Both the position numbers and the translations under genes were made by a program. A stretch of 64,000 nt of DNA from JALYUA01 sp038203955 (GTDB lineage: Bacteria; Acidobacteriota; Thermoanaerobaculia; UBA5066; Gp7-AA6): assembly GCA_038203955.1 (NCBI GenBank), contig JBBRDK010000005.1:1-64000 (forward strand). Direction: 5' to 3'. The stretch's first letter is position 1. Every line of letters begins with the position of its first letter. A model generated the notes under the pieces. It was not told where the DNA came from and ran no database searches. It saw only the letters and a program-made list of their open reading frames with translations. Positions 8,986-16,333 of this stretch are shown here, piece by piece.

Positions 8986-9354
8986 GGAACCGGACATATT
9001 AGCGTCAACCGGGGTTCCTCGCCCAGACCTTGCGATCGCCGCGGCCATGGAGAAACAGAAACCGGGCGGCGCTCCCGGCGCTTCGACGCCGGAGGAAGTG
9101 GAGCGAGCCGATCGCCAGCCGGGGGAAAAGGGCGCACCCGGCGACCCCGCAGCGCCGGGACCGACCGCTCCGCGCGAGACCGGCGTCAAAAAAACGCCGG
9201 GGAAGAATTTCGGCGCCCGGCGCGGGCCGGCGTTAAGGGCGGGAAACGGGAAAAGCCGGAGCCGGGAATCGGGCGGGAATCGGGAATCGAAGAACGGAGG
9301 TCCGCGGCCCGGCGTCCCGAGCCCTTCGCTTGTCGCCTTCGCCGTTCGCCCCGC
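8986..9354. other. Intergenic region upstream of metH with a -10-like site, a hairpin and GGGAATC-type repeats
   Basis: About 370 bp between metH and the downstream end of the next minus-strand gene. A TAATAT box (minus, 8996-9001) lies 10 nt before the metH ATG at 8985, which would give a very short leader; no good -35 is visible. A perfect 7-bp stem (9180-9186 with 9194-9200) closes a CAAAAAA loop. Bases 9239-9295 are built from GGGAAAC/GGGAATC-type units. A plus-strand frame from ATG 9047 to 9358 is open, but low in complexity and ends in the repeats, so I do not call it a gene. Confidence 0.5.
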
Positions 9355-9903
9355 CTAACCTGCCGTCGTTTCCACCAGTTCATCGAGCAGAGCCTCGCCC
9401 GACGGCCAAGGACCGAAACCCGACGCGGCGTTGATGTGGCCGGCCGGCCCGATGTCTACCCGGCGGCTCCCCCAGGCGCGCGCGAAGCTGAAGCTGCGCT
9501 CGACGGCCAGGTAAGGATCCGCCGAGGACGCCACGAGGATGCTGGCGAAAGGCATCCGCTGCATCGGGATCGGCCGAAAGCCGGCGAGCTCCGGCGGCGC
9601 GTCGTCGCGCTCCGAATCGCTGGGAGCGACGAGGAGGGCGCCGCGAACCACGCCGTTCCCAGGGGACGCCGCCCACAGCACGGCGGTCAGGCATCCGAGA
9701 GAGTGGGCGACCAGGAGAGGCGGCTCCGCGCACTCCGCGACGGCGCGATCCAGCGCGGCCACCCATTCGTCCCTGTCCGGACGCGCCCAGTCGCGCTGCG
9801 CCACCCGCGTGAGGTTTCCGCGGCGGCGTTCCCACAGGCTCTGCCAGTGCGTGGGTCCCGAGCCGTACAAGCCCGGGAGTACCAGAATGGGAGGAGCCGT
9901 CAC
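9355..9903 (-). CDS. RBBP9/YdeN-family alpha/beta hydrolase
   Basis: 182 residues from a GTG at 9903, just before the conserved start TAPPILVLPGLYGSGPTHWQ. Upstream frame is poorly conserved and intrudes on the dipeptidase gene. The nucleophile motif is VAHSLGCLTAV (Ser near residue 78). The acid is likely in SSADPYL and the catalytic His in PAGHINAASGFGPWPSGE, matching the compact serine-hydrolase family of human RBBP9 and B. subtilis YdeN. Substrate is unknown for bacterial members. It lies 68 bp downstream of the D-Ala-D-Ala dipeptidase gene, probably in the same transcript. Confidence 0.88.
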   Translation of the reverse strand: MTAPPILVLPGLYGSGPTHWQSLWERRRGNLTRVAQRDWARPDRDEWVAALDRAVAECAEPPLLVAHSLGCLTAVLWAASPGNGVVRGALLVAPSDSERDDAPPELAGFRPIPMQRMPFASILVASSADPYLAVERSFSFARAWGSRRVDIGPAGHINAASGFGPWPSGEALLDELVETTAG

Positions 9904-9971
9904 GTCCGCGCGCGACCCGGCCGCCGCCGGCGGTCCGCCTGCCGCCCGGATCCGCGCTCGCCGCGCCGCAT

Positions 9972-10688
9972 TCAGCGCCGGCGCGCCGCGAGGGGCGCCG
10001 CGGCGGGGATCTTCTCGAAAGGGACGTCCAGGATTGGATATTCGCGCCAGGCCCGATAGTTGTAGTGCCACCACTCACCCGGGTCGACGTCGAATCCCTC
10101 TGCTTCCATCGTCTTCCGCAGGAGATCGCGCCGTTCGAGCAGCTCCCTGGGGCCGCCACGATAGTCGGGCGAGGCGCGGTCGGAGAATTCGTCGTACGCG
10201 CTCGGCATGACCGACTCGGCGCCCGTCGCGAGGTCGTAAAGCGAAAGGTCCACCGCGCATCCGCGATTGTGTTTCGAGCCCTTGGCGGGGTTCGCGACGA
10301 AGCCGCGGGCCCGGTCCTGGGGCGTCACGATCTCCCAGAAGAGCTTCGTGACCGACCAGGGGCGGTAGCCGTCGAACACGACGATTCCGTACCCGTGGGC
10401 CGCCAGTGCGCGATGGGCGCGGACCATCGCCCCCGCGGCGGGCCGCTGGAGAAAGGCGCGGGCTTCGCCGTAGACGGCGCGCCCGGCGAAATTGTTCGGT
10501 GTCGCGTACCGGATGTCGAGGTGGACCGTCCGGTCGAGCCGCACGAGCTCGACGAGATCCGGCTTTCGGAAAGAGCCCTTCTCGGCGGGCGGTCGGGAAG
10601 ACGCGGCGCGCGGCGCGGCGGCCGGCGCGCAGGCGGGCGAGACCGCCAGGAGGAGCATAAGAAGAAAGCGCGGGGTCCGGCTTTTCAT
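9972..10688 (-). CDS. D-alanyl-D-alanine dipeptidase, VanX type (peptidase M15D)
   Basis: 238 residues, exported: an N-terminal hydrophobic stretch ends at VSPACAPA, which could be a lipoprotein site at the Cys. Zinc ligands and catalytic residues are seen in SKHNRGCAVDLSL (about 137-149; His and Asp) and GEWWHYNY (about 205-212; Glu and His). An upstream IRYATPNNFAGRAVYG segment is also typical of the family. These enzymes cleave D-Ala-D-Ala. VanX itself is cytoplasmic, whereas a signal-bearing copy like this one more likely recycles peptidoglycan peptides in the periplasm than confers vancomycin resistance. No vanH/vanA-like genes are nearby. Confidence 0.92.
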   Translation of the reverse strand: MKSRTPRFLLMLLLAVSPACAPAAAPRAASSRPPAEKGSFRKPDLVELVRLDRTVHLDIRYATPNNFAGRAVYGEARAFLQRPAAGAMVRAHRALAAHGYGIVVFDGYRPWSVTKLFWEIVTPQDRARGFVANPAKGSKHNRGCAVDLSLYDLATGAESVMPSAYDEFSDRASPDYRGGPRELLERRDLLRKTMEAEGFDVDPGEWWHYNYRAWREYPILDVPFEKIPAAAPLAARRR

Positions 10689-10767
10689 CGGCAGAGCATA
10701 CCGAAGCGGGCGGACCGGACCGCGCGACCCGGCGGCCGCGACGGCGCATACTTTCGTAGAGATCGAC

Positions 10768-11460
10768 GTGGCAACGAAACCTCCGCGGAAAAAGACGCCG
10801 TCCCGACTGGAGGCGGTCGTCGCCGAGTTTGAAGATTTCTACGGCGCTCCGCCCCCTCCCATCTCAGACCCGTTCGTCAACATCGTCTGGGAGAACGTGG
10901 CCTACCTGGCGGACGACGCCCGGCGGGCCGAGGCCTTCCGGATCCTCCGGGACGCGACGGGTCTCGATCCGCGGCGGCTTCTCGCCGTGCCGCGATCCGC
11001 GCTTCACGCGATTGCGGGCCGCGGCATCCTTCCGGAGCAGGCCGTCGAGAAGCTGAGAGAGATCGCCGCGCTGGCGCTCGAAGAGTTCGGCGGCGATCTC
11101 GAAGCCGTGGTGGCGCTTCCGTCCGCCGACGCCGCGCGAGCCCTGCGGAGGTTCCCCTCGATCGGGCAGCCCGGCGCCGAGAAGATTCTGCTGTTCGCCG
11201 GGCGGCTCGCCGTTCTGGCGCTCGAGTCCAACGGACTCCGGGTCCTGCTGCGACTCGGGTATGGAAGAGAGGAGAAGAGTTATGCGGCGTCGTATCGCTC
11301 CGCCCAGTCCGCCGCCGCCCCCGAGCTCCCGGCCGACTGCCGCGTCCTGATCGCCGCCCACCAGCTCCTGAGGCGACATGGTGTTGAGCTCTGCCGTCGT
11401 TCGCAACCTCAGTGCGAACGATGCCCTGTCGCGCGTCGATGCGACTATTTCAAGAAGTCA

Positions 11461-11475
<15 letters not shown>
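10768..11475 (+). CDS. Endonuclease III-like HhH protein with 4Fe-4S cluster but lacking catalytic Lys/Asp
   Basis: 235 residues from GTG at 10768; upstream frame lacks conservation. The HhH-GPD fold is seen in FPSIGQPGAEKILLF (129-143) and LALESNGLRVLLRLG (150-164). The cluster loop is C209-x6-C216-x2-C219-x5-C225, exactly the Nth spacing. The catalytic lysine of Nth (in GVGRKTA) aligns with Pro135, and the aspartate of VDTH aligns with Glu153. It is therefore not an ordinary bifunctional DNA glycosylase: possibly a DNA-binding paralogue or an enzyme with different chemistry. The last residues KSRVKS and the TAA stop are encoded by the first heptamer repeats of the following array. Confidence 0.82.
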
Positions 11476-11545
<70 letters not shown>

Positions 11546-11566
<21 letters not shown>

Positions 11567-12100
11567 CCCTTTCACCCTCTCCGCCTGCCACAGGTGCCGT
11601 CTTTCGTGCGCGGCGAGGAAGGCGAACCACTGGCCGAGCGTCATCTTGAAGCGCCGGCTGATGGGAGAGCTCATCCGGATCGCGCCGACGTCGAGTCCGT
11701 CGGCGGACCGCACCCGCGCGCCGAGCTCTTTCTGAAGCTGCAGGACCCGCGGCACGACCTCGGCGGGCGGCGGATCGAGCCGGGGGCGGTACTGCCGCGG
11801 GGACTTCACCTTGATGCGAGCGGGCGGCTCGATCAGCCGGATGTAGAGGCGCCCGAGCCAGGGCTCCGAAAACGGCCCAGTTCCGACGAGATTTCTGTCG
11901 CGCGCCTCTCCGATCTTCCCGTCGAGCTTCGGAAGGACCTTCCAGGCGGCATTCAAGTGCTCGAGACATTCGACGATCGACCACTCCCCCTCCGCCGGGC
12001 GCCAGAGCAGGTCTTCGTGCGAGAGTCTCGCGACGAGCCGATCGATCCGCTCATGGAGCGCGGTGAACTGGGAGTCGTAGGAGGCGAGGACGGAGTTCAT
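11546..12100 (-). CDS. DinB-like protein (second copy, divergent)
   Basis: 184 residues beginning MNSVLASYDSQFTAL. The DinB-superfamily bundle is seen from GEWSIVECLEHLNAAW near residue 40 (metal-type His) and FAFLAAHERRHLWQAERVKG near the C-terminus (two more His). It is not closely similar to the DinB-like protein at 1689. The gene lies between two repeat elements. Its stop codon and last residues (LGVQS) come from the array at 11542, and another array starts 11 bp before its ATG, leaving no Shine-Dalgarno sequence. Reaction unknown. Confidence 0.8.
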
Positions 12101-12110
12101 GGGAAGTGGA

Positions 12111-12288
12111 GAGTTGAGAGTTGAGAGTAGAGAGTAGAGAGTAGAGAGTTAAGAGTTAACAGTTAAGGGTTCCAGGCCAGCAACCGGACGCGGCATCTCC
12201 AGCTGAGTTTCCCACGGGCGCGCCGAGCTCCGGCCTCACTCGGCACTATCAACTCTGGACTCTCAACTCTGAACTCTCAACTCTGAAC
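12111..12288. repeat. Inverted pair of heptamer arrays with 84-bp spacer
   Basis: Eight units GAGTTGA/GAGTAGA/GAGTTAA/CAGTTAA at 12111-12166 and five inverted units AACTCTG/GACTCTC/AACTCTC at 12251-12285. The spacer is GC-rich and non-coding. The arrangement resembles a miniature element with heptamer-built inverted ends, directly upstream of both the DinB-like gene (minus) and the SDR gene (plus). Confidence 0.85.
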
Positions 12289-12340
12289 GTTCCCGGCCTG
12301 CGTTACTGTCCTCTCTCCGCGAGGCTGAAAGGAGTCCCCC

Positions 12341-13180
12341 ATGATTCTCGTGACGGGCGCGACCGGCAATGTCGGGTCGGCGCTGATCAAGGAGCTCGAC
12401 GTGCTGAAAGCGCCCTACCGCGCCGGTCTGCGCCACGCGGGCTCGATGGGCATCGATTCCGTGGCGTTCGACTTCGACGACCCGGCGACCTTCGGCCCGG
12501 CGCTGACCGGAGTCGAGAAGCTCTTTCTGCTGACCTCCGGCGGGACCGAGCGCGAGGGACCGGCCGTCGACGCCGCGAAGGCTGCCGGCGTCCGCCACAT
12601 CGTTAAGCTTTCCGTGTGGGGCTCGGAGCGGGAGGATTTCGCGTTCGGCCGCCACCACCGGGCCATCGAGAAGAGGATCGAGGCTTCCGGCGTCCCCTAC
12701 ACGTTTCTCCGGCCCAACGGATTCATGCAGAACTACCTCACTCAGGCGGAGACGATCAAAGGCCGGGGCGCCTTTTACCTTCCCTCGCGGGATTCCCGGT
12801 ACAGCCTGATCGACGTGCGCGACGTCGGCGCCGTCGCGGCGCGCATTCTGACGGCAAGCGGCCATGAGGGCCGCGGCTACGCGCTGTCGGGACCGGAGAG
12901 CCTTTCGAACGGCGAGATCGCGCAAAAGCTCTCGGCCGCCACGGGCAAGCCCGTCGCGTACGTCGGCGTGCCGGACGACGTCTTCCGGAAGAGCCTCGTC
13001 GACGCCGGAGTCCCCGGGCCGTACGCCGACGACTACATCGACCTGTTCCACTACTACATCGCCGGAAAGGGCGCCGCCGTGACGGCCGAAGTCGAGCAGG
13101 TCACGGGCAAGGCGCCCCGAACGTTCGACGAATTCGCGACCGATTTCGCCGCCCAGTTCAAGTCCGAAGAGCTGCCATGA
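12341..13180 (+). CDS. NmrA-type atypical SDR, NAD(P)-binding oxidoreductase or sensor
   Basis: 279 residues with AAAGGAG 7 nt before the ATG. The Rossmann glycine motif is MILVTGATGNVGSALIKEL at the N-terminus. The body follows NmrA/quinone-oxidoreductase-like SDRs: TFLRPNGFMQNY, SLIDVRDVGAVAARIL and a C-terminal part with LSNGEIAQKLSAATGK. Classical YxxxK catalysis is absent, as is usual in this subfamily, which includes azoreductases, NAD(P)H:quinone reductases and redox sensors. The stop overlaps the next start (ATGA), so it is coupled to the zinc-finger protein. Confidence 0.9.
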   Translation: MILVTGATGNVGSALIKELDVLKAPYRAGLRHAGSMGIDSVAFDFDDPATFGPALTGVEKLFLLTSGGTEREGPAVDAAKAAGVRHIVKLSVWGSEREDFAFGRHHRAIEKRIEASGVPYTFLRPNGFMQNYLTQAETIKGRGAFYLPSRDSRYSLIDVRDVGAVAARILTASGHEGRGYALSGPESLSNGEIAQKLSAATGKPVAYVGVPDDVFRKSLVDAGVPGPYADDYIDLFHYYIAGKGAAVTAEVEQVTGKAPRTFDEFATDFAAQFKSEELP

Positions 13181-13428
13181 CCGACGAGCATCTGAAGGAA
13201 ATTCGGAAAGTCACGCCGAGCGCGAAGGGTTGCGAGGACTGCCTGAAGATCGGGGCCCGATGCGTGCACCTGCGCCTCTGCCTCTCCTGCGGCCACGTCG
13301 GCTGTTGCGACTCGTCGCCGAACCGGCACGCGACGAAGCACTTTTATTCAACGAAGCATCCGATCGTCCAGTCCTTCGAGCCGGGCGAGGACTGGCGCTG
13401 GTGCTACGTGCACGAAGCGATGGTCTGA
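13177..13428 (+). CDS. Small UBP-type zinc-finger protein
   Basis: 83 residues starting in the ATGA overlap with the SDR gene. Ligand pattern: GCEDCLKIG, CVHLRLCLSCGHVGCCDSS, NRHATKHFYSTKHP and WRWCYVH, which match the ZnF-UBP (PAZ/BUZ) fold at nearly full length. In eukaryotes this finger binds ubiquitin C-termini. Bacterial stand-alone copies are common and usually sit beside oxidoreductases or transporters, with no known partner. Coupling to the NmrA-type protein suggests a joint role. Confidence 0.92.
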   Translation: MTDEHLKEIRKVTPSAKGCEDCLKIGARCVHLRLCLSCGHVGCCDSSPNRHATKHFYSTKHPIVQSFEPGEDWRWCYVHEAMV

Positions 13429-13455
13429 CCCTTCCGTCGCGCCCGGGGGGGGAGA

Positions 13456-14310
13456 TCAGACCGGTGGCGTCTTCCGGAAAGGGTGCTCGAAGGAGAGATA
13501 GAGAAGGATCGAGCGCTCGCCGCGGCTGGGACCGACGCCGAAGGGAACGGCGATACCGGGAACGATCTGGAGCCCGCCGGGGCGGTTCCACGCCCATCGC
13601 ATGCCGGGGCTCACGAGAAAAGTTCGAGAACGGATCGTGCGCCCGGGCGCGGACACCGCTTCGGCGCTCGACCACACGGTCTCGACGAGGCCGTTTACGT
13701 CCGGGCGCGCCAGCCATACGAAGCTCTGGCCGAGTCCCCAGCTCCTCTCCGGGGCGCGATCCCCGGACTCGTTGCGCGCAGACCGAACGTAGGTGACGTC
13801 GGCGTTCCAGTGCGCGACCAGCCAGGGCAAAAGAACGGTGCTGACCGGAAGCGAGACCTGCACGCCCGTTCCACCGGCGCCCAGGGCCCGGCGCGCGTCC
13901 CCCGTCGGGAGCAGCACCGTGAGCCGGGGGGCGGCGGCGAGCTTCGCCTCCCCGTTTCCTGCGAGCTGGTAGCGGTAGTTGAGCGCCACGTCGCCGAGCC
14001 CCGTCGCCCACCCGGACTGCGCCCGCGTGCGGGCAACCGGAACCGTAAAGCTCAGCTGGTGGGTCTCGGCGGGAACGGGCCACTCCTGCGTGAAGGCGTA
14101 CGTCCAGGCGCCGCCTCTCGCCCGCTCGAACGTCTGAATGTGTTGAACGACTCCTCTCTCCTGGTTGTAAGCCTCCTCGATCAGGAAGCTGTTGTCCTGT
14201 ATCGGGGGACGCTCGAGGGGAAGCGCGCGGGAGGACGGAGGCGCCGCGACGATCCACGAGGAGAGCGCCGCCGTCGCGGCGAGGAACAGGTGGCAGGCGC
14301 GGGCAGTCAT
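13456..14310 (-). CDS. Secreted, probable outer-membrane beta-barrel protein
   Basis: 284 residues from ATG at 14310. An N-terminal signal with LFLAATAALSSWIVAAP is followed by alternating beta-strand sequence rich in aromatic and Gly residues (WTYAFTQEWPVP, LGDVALNYRYQLAG, LTVLLPTGDARRALGAGGTG), resembling barrels of the phenol-degradation MetA/transporter-like group. The C-terminus reads LLYLSFEHPFRKTPPV. Substrate unknown. It is divergent from the TMEM175-type gene with 24 bp between starts. Confidence 0.7.
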   Translation of the reverse strand: MTARACHLFLAATAALSSWIVAAPPSSRALPLERPPIQDNSFLIEEAYNQERGVVQHIQTFERARGGAWTYAFTQEWPVPAETHQLSFTVPVARTRAQSGWATGLGDVALNYRYQLAGNGEAKLAAAPRLTVLLPTGDARRALGAGGTGVQVSLPVSTVLLPWLVAHWNADVTYVRSARNESGDRAPERSWGLGQSFVWLARPDVNGLVETVWSSAEAVSAPGRTIRSRTFLVSPGMRWAWNRPGGLQIVPGIAVPFGVGPSRGERSILLYLSFEHPFRKTPPV

Positions 14311-14320
14311 TTCAGCCCGA

Positions 14321-14326
14321 TAGAAT
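14321..14326 (+). promoter_or_regulatory. Candidate -10 box for a leaderless start
   Basis: TAGAAT ends 8 nt before the ATG at 14335. This spacing would place transcription initiation at or within a base or two of the start codon. No Shine-Dalgarno is present, which agrees with a leaderless message. Confidence 0.45.
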
Positions 14327-14334
14327 ACGGCCAG

Positions 14335-15113
14335 ATGTCCCACTCGCCGCGGAAGGCTCTCGCGGAGAGGTCCGCCGGGGCGCGCGCCGGATTTCGCTGG
14401 CGCGGAGGCGAGGTCTCGAGGCTCGAGGGGTTCACGGACGCCGTCTTCGCGTTCGCGGTGACGCTCCTGATCGTCTCTCTCGAGGTGCCGCGCACGTTCA
14501 ACGAGCTCCTGATCGCGATGCGCGGCTTCTTCGCCTTCGCGATCTGCTTCGCGTTGCTGTATCTCATCTGGTACGAGCATTAGGTTACTCCCGTCGATAC
14601 GGCCTGGACGACACCACGGTCGTCGCTTTGAACGGCGTTCTCCTGTTCGTCGTCCTCTTCTACGTCTACCCGCTGAAGTTCGTGTTCACGATGTTCGTGG
14701 GCTCTCTCCTGGGATACGAGACCGGCGTGCATCGGCCGGGCGGAATCGTCGAGCCAATGGTCCGCAACGCCGACGGGCCCGCGCTCTTTCTCATCTTCGG
14801 CGCGGGCTACGTCGCCGTGTTCCTGGTCTTCGCTCTGCCCTACCTGCACGCGTACCGCAAGCGCGGGGAGCTGCAATTGAACGCGATCGAAACGTTCGAC
14901 ACGCGGGTGGGCCTGGTGTCGGCGGTCGCGACGGGCGCGGTGGGCGTGGCCTCGATGGCCCTGACCCTGGTTCTCGGGTCCCGCGCGAACGGCTGGAACG
15001 GGTGGATCTATTTCGCCAACGGGCCCGTGCAGACCGCCCTCGGCTTCTGGGCGGGATCGCACCGCCGCCGTTTGGAGGCGGCCGCAGTCCGGGGTGGGCC
15101 CGACTCTCTTTGA
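14335..15113 (+). pseudogene. TMEM175/DUF1211-family potassium channel gene, one-base frameshift
   Basis: The first frame (14335-14583) encodes residues 1-82 with the family signature RLEGFTDAVFAFAVTLLIV and ends WYEH then TAG. The second frame, open from just after it to 15113, continues YSRRYGLDD-type sequence, ALNGVLLFVVLFYVYPLKF and two more membrane segments. Between CAT (14578-14580) and TAC (14586-14588) there are five bases where six are expected, so one base is missing. Bacterial TMEM175 proteins are tetrameric K+-permeable channels of about 200-250 residues. Joined, the two parts give a complete six-segment protein. Either a true pseudogene or a sequence error. Confidence 0.8.
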
Positions 15114-15170
15114 GGGTCACTTCCCGCAAGAGAGCCCGGCCGCCGCGCGGCGATGCGGGAAGCCCGCCGG

Positions 15171-15695
15171 CTAGCGTTTCTCGTCCGTCACGGCCGTCGG
15201 ATCGCCCGTCCGGTGGTCCTCGATCTGAAACCGCAGAAAACGATGCAACGCCTCGAGACCTTCCCGGTCGGCCGCGCGCGCCTCGAGCGTCGCCCCGCGG
15301 TCGGTCTCGCGGAACTTCCACGCTACGGCGGAGGGTCTCTTCTTCATCACTTCGACGCCGGGCGGAACCTGATCGTGGACCAGCATCGGCGCCTGGAAGT
15401 CCCCTTTCGCGAACATCTTCGCGATCTGGGAGAGGTGTCCGCGAATCGCGTCCCGGCTTGCCGTGTCCTCTGCCTGGTTCGCGGTGATCTCGATCGCGCC
15501 GCCGTTCTTGTAGAGCCGGAAATGGTGGGTCGTCTTTTCGTGGTCGAACCCCATCACGTGGTCGCCCCGCGAGTCGACCATCGCGTGGTGGTCGTGCTCG
15601 GCGGGGGGCGCGGGGGTGCTCGTCTGGGCGAGGAGGGCCGCGGGGACGAGAAAGAGACCGGCGAGAAGGGCGCGGGAGAAACGAGCGACGGTCAT
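15171..15695 (-). CDS. His-rich exported protein of unknown function
   Basis: 174 residues with a signal peptide (LLAGLFLVPAALLAQ). The mature start is His-rich (EHDHHAMVDSRGDHVMGFDH then KTTHHF), and the C-terminal half contains RFLRFQIEDHRTGDP. I recall the family as widespread and often carrying a misleading aspartate carbamoyltransferase label; nothing here resembles that enzyme. The histidine clusters would suit metal binding in the periplasm. The ATG overlaps the MerR stop (ATGA) and has AAGGAGA upstream, so it is coupled to a metal-type regulator, supporting a metal-related role by inference. Confidence 0.75.
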   Translation of the reverse strand: MTVARFSRALLAGLFLVPAALLAQTSTPAPPAEHDHHAMVDSRGDHVMGFDHEKTTHHFRLYKNGGAIEITANQAEDTASRDAIRGHLSQIAKMFAKGDFQAPMLVHDQVPPGVEVMKKRPSAVAWKFRETDRGATLEARAADREGLEALHRFLRFQIEDHRTGDPTAVTDEKR

Positions 15696-16177
15696 GACGT
15701 CTCCTTGGATCGGCGGCGATTGAAGGCCAGCGCGGAAAGCGCGGACCCGGACGTGTGTCGTGTCGGTCGGAGCGATTCCAGGAGGCGGGCGGGCTCTCCT
15801 TCACCGGCGGCGGCGAGCCGCGCGTCGAACTCCGCCACCGTGGCTTCGAGTGTCTTCTGAAACGCGCGCATCTCCTCGATGCGGCTCTCGATCTCTTCGA
15901 GCTTGCGCGCCGCGAGGGCGCGCACTTCACGGCACGGCGGCGATCCCCGGCTCCGCGCCTTCAGAAACCTCGCGAGCTCCTCGATGGTGAATCCGACGGA
16001 GAGCGCGCGCTGGATCAGGAGAACGCGGTCGCGGGCCTCGGACGGATACGCGCGGTAGCCGTTGCGTAGCCGTGCAGGACGCGAAAGCAGCCCCCGCCGC
16101 TCGTAGAAACGCAGGGTATCGGTGCTGACGCCTCCCGCCCGCGCCAGCTCGCCCGAGCGCATCCCTTTTTCTGCCAT
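15692..16177 (-). CDS. MerR-family regulator, heavy-metal type
   Basis: 161 residues. N-terminal winged helix: SGELARAGGVSTDTLRFYERRGLL, then GYRAYPSEARDRVLLIQRAL and GFTIEELARFLKARS, typical of CueR/ZntR-like regulators that distort long-spaced promoters. A dimerisation helix follows. The effector region keeps only Cys82 (SPPCREVRALA). The second metal-binding cysteine loop expected near the C-terminus is missing and is replaced by a Ser/Arg-rich tail. It may sense something other than a thiophilic metal. It is coupled to the His-rich exported protein. Confidence 0.88.
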   Translation of the reverse strand: MAEKGMRSGELARAGGVSTDTLRFYERRGLLSRPARLRNGYRAYPSEARDRVLLIQRALSVGFTIEELARFLKARSRGSPPCREVRALAARKLEEIESRIEEMRAFQKTLEATVAEFDARLAAAGEGEPARLLESLRPTRHTSGSALSALAFNRRRSKETS

Positions 16178-16231
16178 GGAACGACTCTAAACCCCGGAAT
16201 CGATTCCAGGGTCAAGGGGAAAGGGAGTGAT

Positions 16232-16329
16232 CAGTTGTCAGTAGTCAGTTGTCAGTAGTCAGTAGTCAGTTGTCAGTTGTCCGCTGGAGGCTCTGAGAAC
16301 TGAAAACTGAGAACTGAAAACTGACAACT
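16232..16329. repeat. Inverted pair of heptamer arrays (CAGTTGT type)
   Basis: Seven units CAGTTGT/CAGTAGT at 16232-16280 face five inverted units GAGAACT/GAAAACT/GACAACT at 16295-16329 across a 14-bp spacer. It starts 4 bp beyond the stop codon of the GreA-type gene, and read in that gene's direction could fold into a long hairpin. Confidence 0.85.
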
Positions 16330-16333
16330 CACT

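Noticed and set aside
8986..9354. Cobalamin, SAM or SAH riboswitch upstream of metH
   Set aside because: No B12 box and no SAM/SAH aptamer core was found on the minus strand.
9047..9358. Possible 103-codon plus-strand gene upstream of metH
   Set aside because: Low complexity (Gly/Pro), no ribosome site, and its last third is made of GGGAATC-type repeats.
6199..10059. A very long open frame on the plus strand opposite metH (over 1200 codons)
   Set aside because: It is antisense to an intact, motif-complete metH and consists of Arg/Asp/Val-rich sequence typical of GC-rich shadows.
9972..10688. Vancomycin-resistance gene
   Set aside because: The VanX-type enzyme has an export signal and no vanH/vanA partners; a peptidoglycan-recycling role fits better.
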